From Crossiella equi (GTDB taxonomy: Bacteria > Actinomycetota > Actinomycetes > Mycobacteriales > Pseudonocardiaceae): 64,000 nt of DNA. The notes beneath the pieces are model-generated. The model saw only the letters and a program-made list of their open reading frames with translations, did not search any database and was not told the origin of the DNA. Position 1 is the stretch's first letter, and each line of letters begins with the position of its first letter. This document shows, piece by piece, positions 35,011 through 44,647 of the stretch. The position numbers were made by a program, and so were the translations under genes. The stretch lies in assembly GCF_017876755.1 (NCBI RefSeq), contig NZ_JAGIOO010000001.1:992001-1056000 (forward strand), read 5' to 3'.

Positions 35011-35084
35011 GCGGGCGAGCTTAGTGGTCGTCGGCGGCCCGGAGGAGAGAGCACGTCATGGTCGAGCCCGGGTGCCCACCTCGA

Positions 35085-35684
35085 TCACCGCCTGCCTTTC
35101 CCACGACCGTGGTCGATCTCCCGGCGGTACCGCGCACGGGCCAGGTCGACGGTCTCGGTGAACCAGCGCGAACCGGGCTTGGCACTCTCAGTGCGCGAGG
35201 GCGGGTCTGCGGCTTCGTCACCGAGCGCGCGGTGCAAGGCCTCGACCGCGGACTGGCGGGTCCCGACGCCGGTTTCCGGGTGCACGGCCACCCGGATCAC
35301 GTCGGCGAGCAGATCGGGGTCCGTCCACTCCCGCAGGGCGAACCCGGCCGCGGTGAGCGCGGTGCACTGCACGTCCTGGTCCACGTCCCAGACCACGCCC
35401 TGGACGAAGGCGCGCACATGCGGCAGGTACTCCGCGAGCAGGGCCCACCGCAGGCTCAGGTTCATCACCGCGATCTTGGCCAGCATCGGGTCGTCCGGGC
35501 GGTGCAGGTACGTGGCGACCAGGCGCTCGTCCCGGGCCGGGTCGCCCGCGAAGCCGATGACGTTCAGCAGGCCGTAGAGGTCGGTGTCCGGCTCCGGCTT
35601 GGCCAGCAGGCGGCGGGTGGTGGCCAGCTCCACGGCGCCCAGCTCGCCGAACTTGGCCTGGTGGAGGGCCTCAGTGATGTTCAT
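35085..35684 (-). CDS. Hypothetical HEAT-repeat-like protein
   Basis: 199 residues from the ATG at 35684; the upstream extension is poorly supported. It is all helical, with paired helices of about 35 residues (AKIAVMNLSLRWALLAEYLP, VQCTALTAAGFALREWTDP, RQSAVEALHRALGDEA), as in HEAT or DNA-alkylation-repair-like folds. The C-terminal tail is basic. No catalytic residues are evident. It lies behind the kinase gene on the same strand but 74 bases upstream of it; co-transcription is possible. Confidence 0.6.
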   Translation of the reverse strand: MNITEALHQAKFGELGAVELATTRRLLAKPEPDTDLYGLLNVIGFAGDPARDERLVATYLHRPDDPMLAKIAVMNLSLRWALLAEYLPHVRAFVQGVVWDVDQDVQCTALTAAGFALREWTDPDLLADVIRVAVHPETGVGTRQSAVEALHRALGDEAADPPSRTESAKPGSRWFTETVDLARARYRREIDHGRGKGRR

Positions 35685-35756
35685 GGGTTTCCTGGTGGCG
35701 GGTCTGGGCAAGGCGCCCGATGCTAGGCGATGCCTACCTGACTCGTCACCGGGTTT

Positions 35757-35787
35757 GCGGGGCCGCGCCACTGCGGCACGGCCCCGC
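35757..35787. terminator. Hairpin terminator behind a secreted peptidase
   Basis: GCGGGGCCG at 35757-35765 pairs with CGGCCCCGC at 35779-35787 around a 13-base loop, just past the stop at 35796 of the minus-strand peptidase gene. Confidence 0.6.
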
Positions 35788-35795
35788 GCACCGGG

Positions 35796-37301
35796 TCAGC
35801 CAGCCGGTTTCGGTGTCGGCTGCGGGGCTGCCTGGCAGACCACGTCCGGCTTGCCGTGCTTGCGGTTGGCCGCGGGCAGGACGCCCGTCGACAGGTAGGT
35901 GGCGACCACCGAGTCCACGCAGGCCAGGCCGCGCAGGGAGTTCGAGTGGGTGGTGCCGCCCTCGGTGGCGACCAGGCGGGACTTGGGGAAGATCGCCCGG
36001 GCGCGTTCGGCGCCGTCGTAGGGGGTTGCCGCGTCCAGGGTTTCGCTCAGGATCAGCGTGGGCGGGGCGTCCAGGGGGCTGATCTGGACCTGCTTGCCCG
36101 GGGTTGCGGGCCAGTAGAGGCACGGGGCGTTGTACCAGGCGTTGGCCCAGGTGTAGAAGGGGGCCTGGTTGGCCGTCTTGGCGTTGTCGCGGTACCACTG
36201 CGACCACTTCCGCGGCCACTTGAGGTCCGAGCACTGGGTGGCCAGGTAGATGGCGTAGTTGTTGTCATCGCCCGGGCCGTTGGCCGAGTCGTAGAGCGCC
36301 TTCAGGCCCTCGGTGTCGTTCTTGTGGACCCAGTTCGACCAGCCGCGCGCGATGCCGTCCCAGTTGCGCTGGTTGTAGCCCGCCGGGAGGAAGAGGTCGG
36401 CGAACTCGCTGCCGCCGATCTTGCCGCCCGCCGGGTCCTTCGCCAGCTTCTCCTCATCGGCGTAGTAGCGGACCTGGACCTCGGTGTGCGTGGCGCCCAG
36501 CTTGTAGGTGTCGTTGTGCTTGGCCACCCACTCGAAGAAGATGTTGATCACCTTCTCGAACGCCACGTCCTGGTTCAGCTGCGACTGGTACCAGATGTCC
36601 CTGGCGTCGACCACGCCGTCCAGCACCACGCGCTTGAGGTTCTTGCCGAACAGCGTCGCGTAGACCTGGCCCAGGTAGGTGCCGTAGGAGAAGCCGTAGT
36701 AGCTGATCTGCGGGGCGCCCAGGGCAGCCCGGATCGCGTCCATGTCCCGGGCGTTGTCGCGGGTCTTGACGTGGTTGAGCAGCTTGCCGCCCGGCGACTT
36801 CGCGCACGCCTCCGCATAACCCTTGGCGCGCTTCAGGTTCGCCTGGACGATCGCGTCGTTCTCCCCCGTCGGCACGTACGCCGGGCGGTTGTAGTGCATG
36901 TAGTCCGGGTCGCAGCTCAGCGACGGCTCGCTCGCGCCGACGCCGCGCGGGTCGAAGCCGATCCAGTCGTACTGGCCGCCCACGCCGCCCGGCACCCGCT
37001 TGCCCAGCGTCGCCCACGGCAGGCCGGAACCGCCAGGGCCGCCGGGGTTCACCAGGATCGGGCCCTTGGACTGGGCGTCCGGGACGGTGTGCTTCACCCG
37101 GGACACGGCGATCTTGATCTTCTCGCCGCCCGGGTTGTTCCAGTCCAGCGGGACCGGTACGAACCCGCAGTCGGCACCGGCGGCCTTCAGCGGGTCGGTC
37201 GTGCACTTCGACCAGGTGATGCTCTCGGCCGCGTGCGCGACCGGTGTGAGCAGCCCGGCACCGAGCAGCACCGGCAACGCGGCGGCGAAGTACTTCCTCA
37301 T
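35796..37301 (-). CDS. Secreted TAP-like peptidase (alpha/beta hydrolase)
   Basis: A 501-residue protein. The ATG at 37301 is preferred over the GTG at 37307 because GAGGAG abuts the GTG and is properly spaced to the ATG. The signal peptide ends at PVAHA. Family hallmarks are LVNPGGPGGSG (oxyanion), DPRGVGASEPSLSCD, the nucleophile in YGFSYGTYLGQVYA, and the C-terminal lid and TAP-like region with SETLDAATPYDGAER and a final His in GGTTHSNSL. Streptomyces tripeptidyl aminopeptidases of this family trim tripeptides from extracellular proteins. It is paralogous to the next gene. Confidence 0.88.
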   Translation of the reverse strand: MRKYFAAALPVLLGAGLLTPVAHAAESITWSKCTTDPLKAAGADCGFVPVPLDWNNPGGEKIKIAVSRVKHTVPDAQSKGPILVNPGGPGGSGLPWATLGKRVPGGVGGQYDWIGFDPRGVGASEPSLSCDPDYMHYNRPAYVPTGENDAIVQANLKRAKGYAEACAKSPGGKLLNHVKTRDNARDMDAIRAALGAPQISYYGFSYGTYLGQVYATLFGKNLKRVVLDGVVDARDIWYQSQLNQDVAFEKVINIFFEWVAKHNDTYKLGATHTEVQVRYYADEEKLAKDPAGGKIGGSEFADLFLPAGYNQRNWDGIARGWSNWVHKNDTEGLKALYDSANGPGDDNNYAIYLATQCSDLKWPRKWSQWYRDNAKTANQAPFYTWANAWYNAPCLYWPATPGKQVQISPLDAPPTLILSETLDAATPYDGAERARAIFPKSRLVATEGGTTHSNSLRGLACVDSVVATYLSTGVLPAANRKHGKPDVVCQAAPQPTPKPAG

Positions 37302-37384
37302 CCGCACTCCTCAAGATCGATTAGGGCACCGAGGAGTATGCTCGCCCCGGGGGCCGGGTGCCAGCGCGACGCCCGGTTTCGCCA

Positions 37385-38860
37385 TCAACGCACCGGTTTG
37401 GGTCGCGGTGGCGGCGCGCACGACACGTCCCGCTCCGGCAGCCGTCCCGTCGACAGGTAGTCCGCGACCGCGTTGTCCACACACGACAGTCCGCCCTTGA
37501 GCGAGTCCGAGTGCGCGGTACCGCCCTCGGTGCGCACCAGCCGGGCCGCCGGGAAGATCTCCTTGGCCCGCAACGCACTCGGGTAGCGGGTGGCGGCGTC
37601 CAGGGTCTCGCCCAGCAGCAGCGTGGGCGGCGCGTCGGTGAGGTCGATCCGCACGGGCTCGCGCGGCGGTACCGGCCAGAACCGGCAGGGCGCGACGGAC
37701 CAGGCGTTGGCCCAGGTGTAGTACGGCGCGCGCTCGGCGATCCGCTGGTGGTCCTCGAACCACCGGTGCCACGACGTGGGCCAGGGCGCGTCCGTGCACT
37801 GGGTGGCCAGCGAGATCGCGTAGTTGTTGTCATCACCCGGACCGTTGGCGCGGTCGAACAGTTCCCGCAGCCCCTCGGCCGCCCCGCGGTGCACGAACTC
37901 GGCCCAGGCCCGCGCGATGCCGTCCCAGGTGCGCGGCGAGTAGGCCGCGGGCAGCAGCAGGTCGGTGAACTCGGTGCCACCGACCAACCCCAGGGCGGGC
38001 CGGGCCTGCAACGCCTCCCGGTCGGCATGGAAACGTGCGCGCACGGCGGCCTCCGAGGAGCCCAGCCCGTACGTGCCGTGGTGCTCGGCGACCCAGCCGA
38101 AGAAGATCCGGATGACCTCCTCGAACCCGCTGTCCTGCTTGAGGGCATGCCGGTACCAGACGTCCCGGGCGTCCACCACGCCGTCCAGCACGAGGTGCCG
38201 CAGGCGGTTGCCGAACAGCGTCGCGTACACCTGGCCGAGGTAGGTGCCGTAGGAGAAGCCGTAGTAGCTGATCCGCGACGCGCCCAACGCCTGCCGGATC
38301 GCGTCCAGATCCCGCGCGGTGTCCTCGGTGGTGAGGTGGCCGAGCAGCCGGGACCCCGCCGACCGCCCGCAGGCCTGCGCATAACCCTTGGCGCGCACCA
38401 GGTTCGCCGTCACGACCGCGTCCCCGTCCCGCACCGGCGCGTACGCGGGCCGGTGGTAGTGCATGTAGTCCGGGTCGCAGCTGAGCGCGGGCTCGCTCGC
38501 GCCGACCCCGCGCGGGTCGAACCCGATCCAGTCGTACTGCTCCCCCACGCCGTTCGGCACCCGCGAACCCAGCGCCGCCCACGGCACGCCGGAACCACCG
38601 GGCCCGCCCGGGTTCACCAGGATCGGTCCCTTGGACTCGGCGGCGGTGTGCGCGATCCGGGACACCGCCAGCCGGATCCGCTCCCCGCCCGGCTCGTCCC
38701 AGTCCAGCGGTACGGCCAGGAACCCGCAGTCGGCGTTCGCGGACCGCAGCGGCTCCTGCGCGCACTTCGACCAGCTGATCGCCGGTGCCGCGTAGCCGAC
38801 CGGCGCGAGCAGCCCCGCCACCAGCACCGCGACCAGCGCGGCGCCGAACACCCTCTCCAC
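37385..38860 (-). CDS. Secreted TAP-like peptidase, tandem paralogue
   Basis: A 491-residue protein from the GTG at 38860 behind GGGGGCGGTGG. The signal peptide ends at VGYAAP. It follows the previous protein motif for motif (LVNPGGPGGSG, DPRGVGASEPALSCD, YGFSYGTYLG, ETLDAATRYPSALRA, GGTAHSDSL), so it is a tandem duplicate. It is more arginine-rich and shorter at the C-terminus. Both genes point the same way with an 83-bp gap; each may have its own promoter. Confidence 0.88.
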   Translation of the reverse strand: MERVFGAALVAVLVAGLLAPVGYAAPAISWSKCAQEPLRSANADCGFLAVPLDWDEPGGERIRLAVSRIAHTAAESKGPILVNPGGPGGSGVPWAALGSRVPNGVGEQYDWIGFDPRGVGASEPALSCDPDYMHYHRPAYAPVRDGDAVVTANLVRAKGYAQACGRSAGSRLLGHLTTEDTARDLDAIRQALGASRISYYGFSYGTYLGQVYATLFGNRLRHLVLDGVVDARDVWYRHALKQDSGFEEVIRIFFGWVAEHHGTYGLGSSEAAVRARFHADREALQARPALGLVGGTEFTDLLLPAAYSPRTWDGIARAWAEFVHRGAAEGLRELFDRANGPGDDNNYAISLATQCTDAPWPTSWHRWFEDHQRIAERAPYYTWANAWSVAPCRFWPVPPREPVRIDLTDAPPTLLLGETLDAATRYPSALRAKEIFPAARLVRTEGGTAHSDSLKGGLSCVDNAVADYLSTGRLPERDVSCAPPPRPKPVR

Positions 38861-38921
38861 CCACCGCCCCCAAAGCTCGACCAGGCCGGGTGGAGTATGT
38901 CGGGCAGGGCCGTTCGCCGAG

Positions 38922-41180
38922 TTACCTGGAGGTCTGCGCCCCGCCGGTGCGCTTGCGGACCAGCTTGGCCACGCCGTCGACCGCGCGGTCCAGCTCGGAG
39001 CCGCTCGGGTTGTCCTGCACCATGTAGGTCCACGTCGAGTTCGGCCGGACCAGGCCCACCGACGGCAGGTCGGCGCCGTCCTCGGCGGTGATCGGGACCT
39101 CGTTGAAGGTCTCCACGGTGCGGCGGCGCAGCTCGGCCGGGAGCTCCTGGCGGAAGGCCGGGATGACCACGCGGTGGAACTCGTCCAGCGGGTTCTCCCT
39201 GGCCAGCGCACGCAGGTGGATGGTCTCGCGGACCTCGGCCAGCATCGCCAGGTGGTCGGCCCAGCAGCGGTCCATGTGGTGCAGCGTGACCTGGCGGGCC
39301 GCCTCGACCAGGACCTCCTCGGGGATGCCCTCGGCGCGCAGCTCCTTCAGGCGGTCCGCGCACGGCTGTTCGAGGTCCTTGAGCGCGATGTCGGTGCGCA
39401 GGACCTGGTCGCGCTCCTTGGCCAGCTGGTCGCGCTGGTGCTCCAGCAGCTGGTTGTACCGCCAGGTGTTGCTGTGCGTGGTCAGCATCTCCGCGTCGGC
39501 CACGCGCTGGAGGTGGTCGATCATCTTCGGGTTGCGGACCGGGCCGTAGCGCAGCACCAGCTCGTCGGTGAGGCTGACGAAGAACACCGACTTGCCCGGG
39601 TCGCCCTGGCGGCCCGCGCGGCCGCGCAGCTGGTCGTCCAGTCGGCGGCTGAGCTGGCGGCCGGTGCCGATGACGTACAGGCCGCCGGTCTCGCGCACGC
39701 GCTCGGCGTCGTGCTGGTCGGCGCCGCCGAGGCGGATGTCGGTGCCGCGGCCCGCCATCTGGGTGGAGACGGTGATCGCGCCGTAGGTGCCCGCCTCGGC
39801 GATGATCGCCGCTTCCTTGGCGTCGTTCTTGGCGTTGAGCACCGTGCACTCCACGCCCTTCTCCCGCAGCCGGTCGGCGATGCGCTCGGACTCGGCCACG
39901 TCCAGGGTGCCCAGCAGGACCGGCTGGCCGGTCTTGTGCACCTCCAGCACGTGGTCGATGATCGCGTCCTCCTTCTCCTCGACCGTGTCGTGCACGTGGT
40001 CGGGCTCGTCCACGCGCACGCACGGGCGGTGCGGCGGGATCGGCGCGACCTCGAGGTTGTAGAAGGTCTGGAGCTGCTCGGCGGCGACCACCGCGGTGCC
40101 GGTCATGCCGCACACGGTCTTGTACCGGCGGATGAGCGCCTGCACGGTCATCGAGTCCAGCACCTCACCGGACTCGCTGGGCACCAGGCCCTCCTTGGCC
40201 TCGACCGCGGCCTGCAGGCCGTCCGGCCAGCGCTGGAGGTTGGCCACCCGGCCGCGCGACTCGTTGATCAGCTGCACCCGGCCGTCCTTGACCAGGTAGT
40301 GCACGTCGCGCACGAGCAGCACGCGGGCGTGCAGGGCCAGGTTGACCAGGGTGAGCGTGGAGGAGATGTGCTCCTCGGAGTACAGGTCGATCTCCAGGTT
40401 GGCCTCGACCACGGCCGCGCCGACGTCGGTGAGGGCGACGTTGCGGCCCTCCTGGTCGACGGTGAAGTCGGTGCCGGGGCGCAGCGTGCGGACCAGCTCG
40501 GTGATCGCGCGCGAGGGGGCGACCGCGGTGGCCGAGCCCGCCAGCACCAGCGGAACGCGGGCCTCGTCCACGAGCACCGAGTCGGCCTCGTCCACGATGG
40601 CCACGTCGCTGTCCGGGGCGAGGAGGTCCTCGACGCTGGTGGCCAGGCGGTCGCGGAGCAGGTCGAAGCCGATCTCGCTGACCGGGGCGTAGGTGACCTG
40701 GGCGGCGTAGGCGGCGCGGCGCTCCGCGCGGCTGGAGTTGGAGCCGAGGCAGCCGACGGTGACGCCGAGCAGGTCGTAGAACGGGCGCATCCAGTCGGCG
40801 TCGCGGTGGGCGAGGTAGTCGTTGACCGACACCACGTGCACCGAGCGGCCGCGCAGGGCGAACGCGGCGCCCGCGATGGCCCCGGCCAGGGTCTTGCCCT
40901 CGCCGGTGGCCATCTCCACCACGTCCCCGGCCAGCAGCCGGGCCGCGCCGAGCAGCTGCTCGTCGAAGGGGCGTTCCCCGAGGGAGCGCTCCGCCGCCTC
41001 GCGCGCCACCGCCAGGTAGCGCACGAGGTCCTCGACGTGCTCCGCGGCCTTGGCGGCCAGCTCCTCGTCGGTGAAGGCGGCGGCCCACTCGGCATGGCTG
41101 CCCGAGGCGGTGACCAGCTTGGCCGACCGCCCACGCGCGCGCTCGTTCTTGCCACGCAGCAGCTTCCAGAACAGCCGCAC
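38922..41180 (-). CDS. secA2: SecA2-type accessory secretion ATPase
   Basis: A 752-residue SecA homologue, shorter than SecA1 and lacking the C-terminal zinc-binding linker, as in actinobacterial accessory SecA2. The nucleotide sites are clear: [16 protein letters not shown] at residues 90-105 with the P-loop GEGKT, the DEAD-like [13 protein letters not shown], the GMTGTA motif III and the [11 protein letters not shown] helicase end. It would power export of a small set of proteins, often lipoproteins or signal-less ones. The substrates are not visible here. Confidence 0.85.
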   Translation of the reverse strand: MRLFWKLLRGKNERARGRSAKLVTASGSHAEWAAAFTDEELAAKAAEHVEDLVRYLAVAREAAERSLGERPFDEQLLGAARLLAGDVVEMATGEGKTLAGAIAGAAFALRGRSVHVVSVNDYLAHRDADWMRPFYDLLGVTVGCLGSNSSRAERRAAYAAQVTYAPVSEIGFDLLRDRLATSVEDLLAPDSDVAIVDEADSVLVDEARVPLVLAGSATAVAPSRAITELVRTLRPGTDFTVDQEGRNVALTDVGAAVVEANLEIDLYSEEHISSTLTLVNLALHARVLLVRDVHYLVKDGRVQLINESRGRVANLQRWPDGLQAAVEAKEGLVPSESGEVLDSMTVQALIRRYKTVCGMTGTAVVAAEQLQTFYNLEVAPIPPHRPCVRVDEPDHVHDTVEEKEDAIIDHVLEVHKTGQPVLLGTLDVAESERIADRLREKGVECTVLNAKNDAKEAAIIAEAGTYGAITVSTQMAGRGTDIRLGGADQHDAERVRETGGLYVIGTGRQLSRRLDDQLRGRAGRQGDPGKSVFFVSLTDELVLRYGPVRNPKMIDHLQRVADAEMLTTHSNTWRYNQLLEHQRDQLAKERDQVLRTDIALKDLEQPCADRLKELRAEGIPEEVLVEAARQVTLHHMDRCWADHLAMLAEVRETIHLRALARENPLDEFHRVVIPAFRQELPAELRRRTVETFNEVPITAEDGADLPSVGLVRPNSTWTYMVQDNPSGSELDRAVDGVAKLVRKRTGGAQTSR

Positions 41181-41210
41181 CGGGTCTCCCCCTCGTTCGT
41201 CCAGACCCGC

Positions 41211-41639
41211 CTAGTCGGCGGGCACGTGTCCTTCGTGGCCCAGCTCGCGCAAGGCCACCCGCAGCCGGTGCATCGCGTCGTCGAGCTTCGCGCCGTCCTG
41301 TTCCATCTCTACCCGCGCGAAGTCGAGGTCGTCCATGTCCCAAGCAGGCGAAACATGCACGTGCATGTGCGGCACCTCGAACCCCGCCACGATCAGCGCG
41401 GCCCTCGGCGCGTTCCACACACGCTGCACACCCTGCCCGATGACCTGTGCGATTGCCATACAGCGCGCGAGGATGTCCGGGTCGGCGTCGGTCCACCGGT
41501 CCACCTCGGCGTGCGGCACCACCAGGGTGTGGCCGGGGCGCAGGGGCGCGATGGACAGGAACGCCGACACGTTGTCCTCGCGCCAGACGAACCGGCCCGG
41601 CAGCTCGCCCTGCAGGATGCGGGTGAAGAGAGTAGCCAT
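41211..41639 (-). CDS. HIT family protein
   Basis: A 142-residue protein from the ATG at 41639. The histidine triad is His91-x-His93-x-His95 in VPHMHVHVSP. The N-terminus has FLSIAPLRPGHTLVVPHAE, typical of the Hint/HINT branch of nucleotide hydrolases and transferases. It probably acts on adenosine phosphoramidates or dinucleotides. It lies 30 bases behind the SecA2 gene's start (upstream side) and divergent from the DsbA-type gene. Confidence 0.85.
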   Translation of the reverse strand: MATLFTRILQGELPGRFVWREDNVSAFLSIAPLRPGHTLVVPHAEVDRWTDADPDILARCMAIAQVIGQGVQRVWNAPRAALIVAGFEVPHMHVHVSPAWDMDDLDFARVEMEQDGAKLDDAMHRLRVALRELGHEGHVPAD

Positions 41640-41705
41640 GCCCACATTGTGGCTGGTCGGGGGCGGCGGGGAATCAGCGGGCGGGTCCCCGGGGTTGATC
41701 TGACC

Positions 41706-42332
41706 ATGCGCGTGGAGATCTGGTTCGACGTCATCTGCCCCTGGTGCTACCTCGGCAACGCCCGGCTCGGGCACGCTCTCGCCGGGTTCGCGCACCGGGA
41801 CGAGGTGGAGGTCGTGCACCGCTCGTTCGAGCTGGATCCCAGTCGAACGCCCTCGGAGGTGGAGAGCGTCGAGCGGATGCTGGCGGCCAAGTACGGGCCG
41901 GGCGCCGCGGAGATGGAGCAGCGCGTGGCCGGCCTGGCCCGGGGCGAGGGGCTGCCGTTCCAGGTCGGGCGGGATGTCGGCGGCACGCTGGACGTGCACC
42001 GGCTGCTGCACCTGGCCCGCGAGCGGGGCCGGGCGCACGAGTTCACCGCCGCCGCCTTCGACACCTACTTCGGCCGCGGCCAGGGCGTGTTCGCCGCCGC
42101 CGACCTGGTGCGGGTGGCCGAGGAGGCGGGGCTGTCCACCGAGGACGCCCGGTCCGTGCTCGCCGACCCCGAGGCCTACCTGGCCGCGGTGCGCGCCGAC
42201 GAGCGGGAGGCCCGGCGGCTCGGGGTGACCGGTGTGCCGTTCGTGGTGCTGGACGGGCGCCTGGCCGTGCCCGGCGCCCAGTCCGCCGAGGTCTACGGCC
42301 AGGCGCTCGCCCAGGCCTGGTCAGACGTCTAG
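41706..42332 (+). CDS. DsbA/FrnE family thiol oxidoreductase
   Basis: A 208-residue protein, cytoplasmic (no signal peptide). Thioredoxin-like fold with the active-site Cys11-Pro-Trp-Cys14 right after the first strand, the FrnE-type segment HRSFELDPSRTPSEVESVE, and the cis-Pro loop GVTGVPFVVLDGR. FrnE-like proteins are 2-hydroxychromene isomerase relatives used in oxidative stress or polyketide formation. The substrate is unknown. Confidence 0.85.
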   Translation: MRVEIWFDVICPWCYLGNARLGHALAGFAHRDEVEVVHRSFELDPSRTPSEVESVERMLAAKYGPGAAEMEQRVAGLARGEGLPFQVGRDVGGTLDVHRLLHLARERGRAHEFTAAAFDTYFGRGQGVFAAADLVRVAEEAGLSTEDARSVLADPEAYLAAVRADEREARRLGVTGVPFVVLDGRLAVPGAQSAEVYGQALAQAWSDV

Positions 42333-42340
42333 GACACGAC

Positions 42341-43786
42341 CTAGGCCGGGCAGGCCAGGTCGTGCTCGACGCGCCTGCCGGTCAGCAGGAACTCGGTGGC
42401 CTTGTCGTTGGCGCACTTGCTGTCCATGAACGGGTAGGCAAGGTGCCCGCCCTGGTCAGCGGTGATCATCCGGGCACGCTGGCCCAGGGCCTTGCGCATG
42501 TCCTTGGCCGCCGCGAGCGGGGTGGCCGGGTCGCGGAGGTTCTGCACGATCAGCACGTTCGACGGGCCGTGGGCGGTGATGCGGGTCTGGGGCTCGACCG
42601 GGTCCGGCCAGAACGCGCACGGGCCGATGTTGGAGGCCGCCGAGCCGAACATCGGGTACCGGCGGCTGTCCAGGGCGTGCTCGGCGACGTAGCGGTGCAC
42701 CTCCTTCGGCCACCGCGAGTCGTTGCAGATCACGTGCAGCTGGCTGGCCAGGTAGTTGTCCGAGGGCGCGGCGGCGGTGCGGGCGGGCGCCGCCCCGGGC
42801 CGCCAGCTGCCGTTGTTGAAGTCCCGCCAGGTCTCGGCCAGCCTGCCCAGGCCGTTGTCGTAGTACAGCCCGGCGAAGGTGATCTGCCGGAACACCGCAC
42901 CGGCGCCCGGGATCTCCTCCAGCCGCCGGGTCAGCTCGAAGTACTTCGCGGTCACCTGCTCGGGCGTGGTGCCCAGGCCGAAGTCCGGGTGGTTCGCGGC
43001 CACGTACTCGGCGAAGTCCGGGAAGCGGTCCTGGAAGCCCTGGGCGAACAGGCGCGAGCCCGCGCGGTCCCAGCCGCCCGAGGCCAGTGAGCTGTCCAGC
43101 AGCACGCGGTCGGTGCGCTCGGGGAACAGCGTGGTGTACACGGCGCCGAGGTAGGTGCCGTAGGAGATGCCGAAGTAGGAGGCCTTCGCCTCGCCCAGGG
43201 CCGCGCGCACGCGGTCCAGGTCGCGGGCGGCGTTGGCGGTGCTGATGTGCGGCAGCAGGTCCTTGGAGGCCGAGTTCGCGCAGTTGGCCGCGACCTGCTT
43301 GGCCAGCACCGCGGACTCGCGCACGGCCGCGCCGTTGGCGGCGTGGGTCGGGATGTTGGTGTAGTAGCCCGGGGTCTTGGCCAGGTCACAGGTGACCGGC
43401 GCGCTGTGCGCGACGCCGCGCGGGTCCATGCCGATGACGTCGTAGCTGTCCAGGACCTCCTGTGGCAGGCCGACCGACCGCAGGTCGCCCGGGTGCCGAA
43501 GGCCCTCCCCGCCGGGGCCGCCGGAGTTGGTCAGCAGGATGCCGCGCCGCTTGGCCGGGTTCCTGCTGGGCAGGCGGGAGATGGCGATCTGGATCTTGGT
43601 GCCGTCCGGCTTCCGGTAGTCCAGCGGGACGTACAGGGTGGCGCACTCCAGGTCGCGGAAGGGCACCTCGACCGGGCAGGCGCCCCAGCTGACGGTGCTC
43701 GCGGCCACCGCCGGCGCCGGGACGGCCGCGATCAGCCCCATCGTGGCCGCGAGTATCGGCCAGGTCGTTCCACGCATGGTATCCAT
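42341..43786 (-). CDS. Secreted TAP-like peptidase, third family member
   Basis: A 481-residue protein; start ATG 43786, with ATG 43777 (after GGGATGGA) as an alternative. The signal peptide ends near PAVAA. Motifs: LLTNSGGPGGEG, DPRGVAHSAPVTCD, the nucleophile in FGISYGTYLGAVYTTLF, LIVQNLRDPATPLAAA (acid) and QGGHLAYPFMDSKC (His). It belongs to the same family as the two genes at 35.8-38.9 kb but to a different subgroup. Confidence 0.87.
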   Translation of the reverse strand: MDTMRGTTWPILAATMGLIAAVPAPAVAASTVSWGACPVEVPFRDLECATLYVPLDYRKPDGTKIQIAISRLPSRNPAKRRGILLTNSGGPGGEGLRHPGDLRSVGLPQEVLDSYDVIGMDPRGVAHSAPVTCDLAKTPGYYTNIPTHAANGAAVRESAVLAKQVAANCANSASKDLLPHISTANAARDLDRVRAALGEAKASYFGISYGTYLGAVYTTLFPERTDRVLLDSSLASGGWDRAGSRLFAQGFQDRFPDFAEYVAANHPDFGLGTTPEQVTAKYFELTRRLEEIPGAGAVFRQITFAGLYYDNGLGRLAETWRDFNNGSWRPGAAPARTAAAPSDNYLASQLHVICNDSRWPKEVHRYVAEHALDSRRYPMFGSAASNIGPCAFWPDPVEPQTRITAHGPSNVLIVQNLRDPATPLAAAKDMRKALGQRARMITADQGGHLAYPFMDSKCANDKATEFLLTGRRVEHDLACPA

Positions 43787-43851
43787 CCCATTCGATAAAC
43801 GCAGTTATCAGTTCCTGAAATCATCTCTGCTGCCCACAGCCTTCCACAGTG

Positions 43852-43866
43852 TGTCACTTAGTGACA
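43852..43866. promoter_or_regulatory. Operator candidate before the acylase fragment
   Basis: TGTCACTTAGTGACA is a perfect 6-3-6 palindrome, 11 bases before the start codon of the acylase-like gene. The TetR gene downstream, or an unlinked regulator, could bind it. Confidence 0.6.
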
Positions 43867-43876
43867 ACGTGGGTTC

Positions 43877-44620
43877 ATGAAGATCACCTGGGACCCTTGG
43901 GCCGTCCCCACCGTCACCGGCGCCGACGCGCACGAGGGCACGCACGGCGTGGGCTACGCCCAGGCGGTGACGAACGCGCGGCAGATCCTGGCGGGCTACG
44001 GCATCGCCCGGGGCACCACCGCCGCGCACTGGGGCCCGGACTTCCTCGCCGAGGACACCTTCACCGCCCGCCTGGGCCTAGTCGCCACGACCGAGGTGTG
44101 GCCGCGCGCGCAGGCCCCGGAGACGCTGGCCCGCATCGACTCCTTCTGCGCCGGGTTCAACGCCGCGTGCGCGGAGCACCCGGAGCTGGGCGCCGGGCGG
44201 CGCGAGGTCCTGCCGGTCTCGCCGAGGGATGTCATCGCCCACACGCTGCGCATCTTCGGGCGGTTCACCACGATCGACCCGCGTGGACTCGCGTTCGCCC
44301 CGGAGCAGTTCACCCAGTCGGCTGGTTCGAACGGGTGGGCCGTCGGCGCACGCCGATCGACCACCGGCAACGCGCTGCTGGTCATCAACCCGCACTTGGT
44401 GTGGCAGGGCTACCAGCGGTTCTTCGAGTTCCGCACCAGCCACCCGGGCCGGGACTTCCACGGCGCCGCGCTGCTCGGCCGGCCGTGGCAGAACATGGGC
44501 TACCGCCCCGTCCTCGGCTGGGGGCACACGGTCAACCCGGTGCCGAACCTGTCCGTCTACACCCTCGACCTCACCGGCGACGAGTACCCGGTGTGGGCGC
44601 GGGATGAACTGCGACCGTGA
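43877..44620 (+). CDS. Truncated penicillin-acylase-like (S45, Ntn hydrolase) protein
   Basis: 247 residues. The first 150 match the alpha chain of S45 acylases (ITWDPWAVPTVTGADAHEGT, GVGYAQAVTNARQILAGYGIARG, HWGPDFLAEDTF). The Ntn nucleophile is Ser151 in QSAGSNGWAVGARRSTTGNALL, followed by NPHLVWQGYQRFFEFR and LGWGHTVNPVPN. Family members run on for another 400 or so residues of beta chain; here the frame ends cleanly. There is also no signal peptide, although such acylases are usually secreted. It could be a broken gene or a minimal derivative. It is followed at 27 bases by a TetR gene, so they may be co-expressed. Confidence 0.75.
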   Translation: MKITWDPWAVPTVTGADAHEGTHGVGYAQAVTNARQILAGYGIARGTTAAHWGPDFLAEDTFTARLGLVATTEVWPRAQAPETLARIDSFCAGFNAACAEHPELGAGRREVLPVSPRDVIAHTLRIFGRFTTIDPRGLAFAPEQFTQSAGSNGWAVGARRSTTGNALLVINPHLVWQGYQRFFEFRTSHPGRDFHGAALLGRPWQNMGYRPVLGWGHTVNPVPNLSVYTLDLTGDEYPVWARDELRP

Positions 44621-44647
44621 CATAGTCTCGCCGCCAGGAGGTGTGCG

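Noticed and set aside
39174-42332. A 1052-codon + strand frame through the secA2 region
   Set aside because: Only the final 208 codons (DsbA/FrnE-like) are coding; the rest is antisense to secA2 and the HIT gene.
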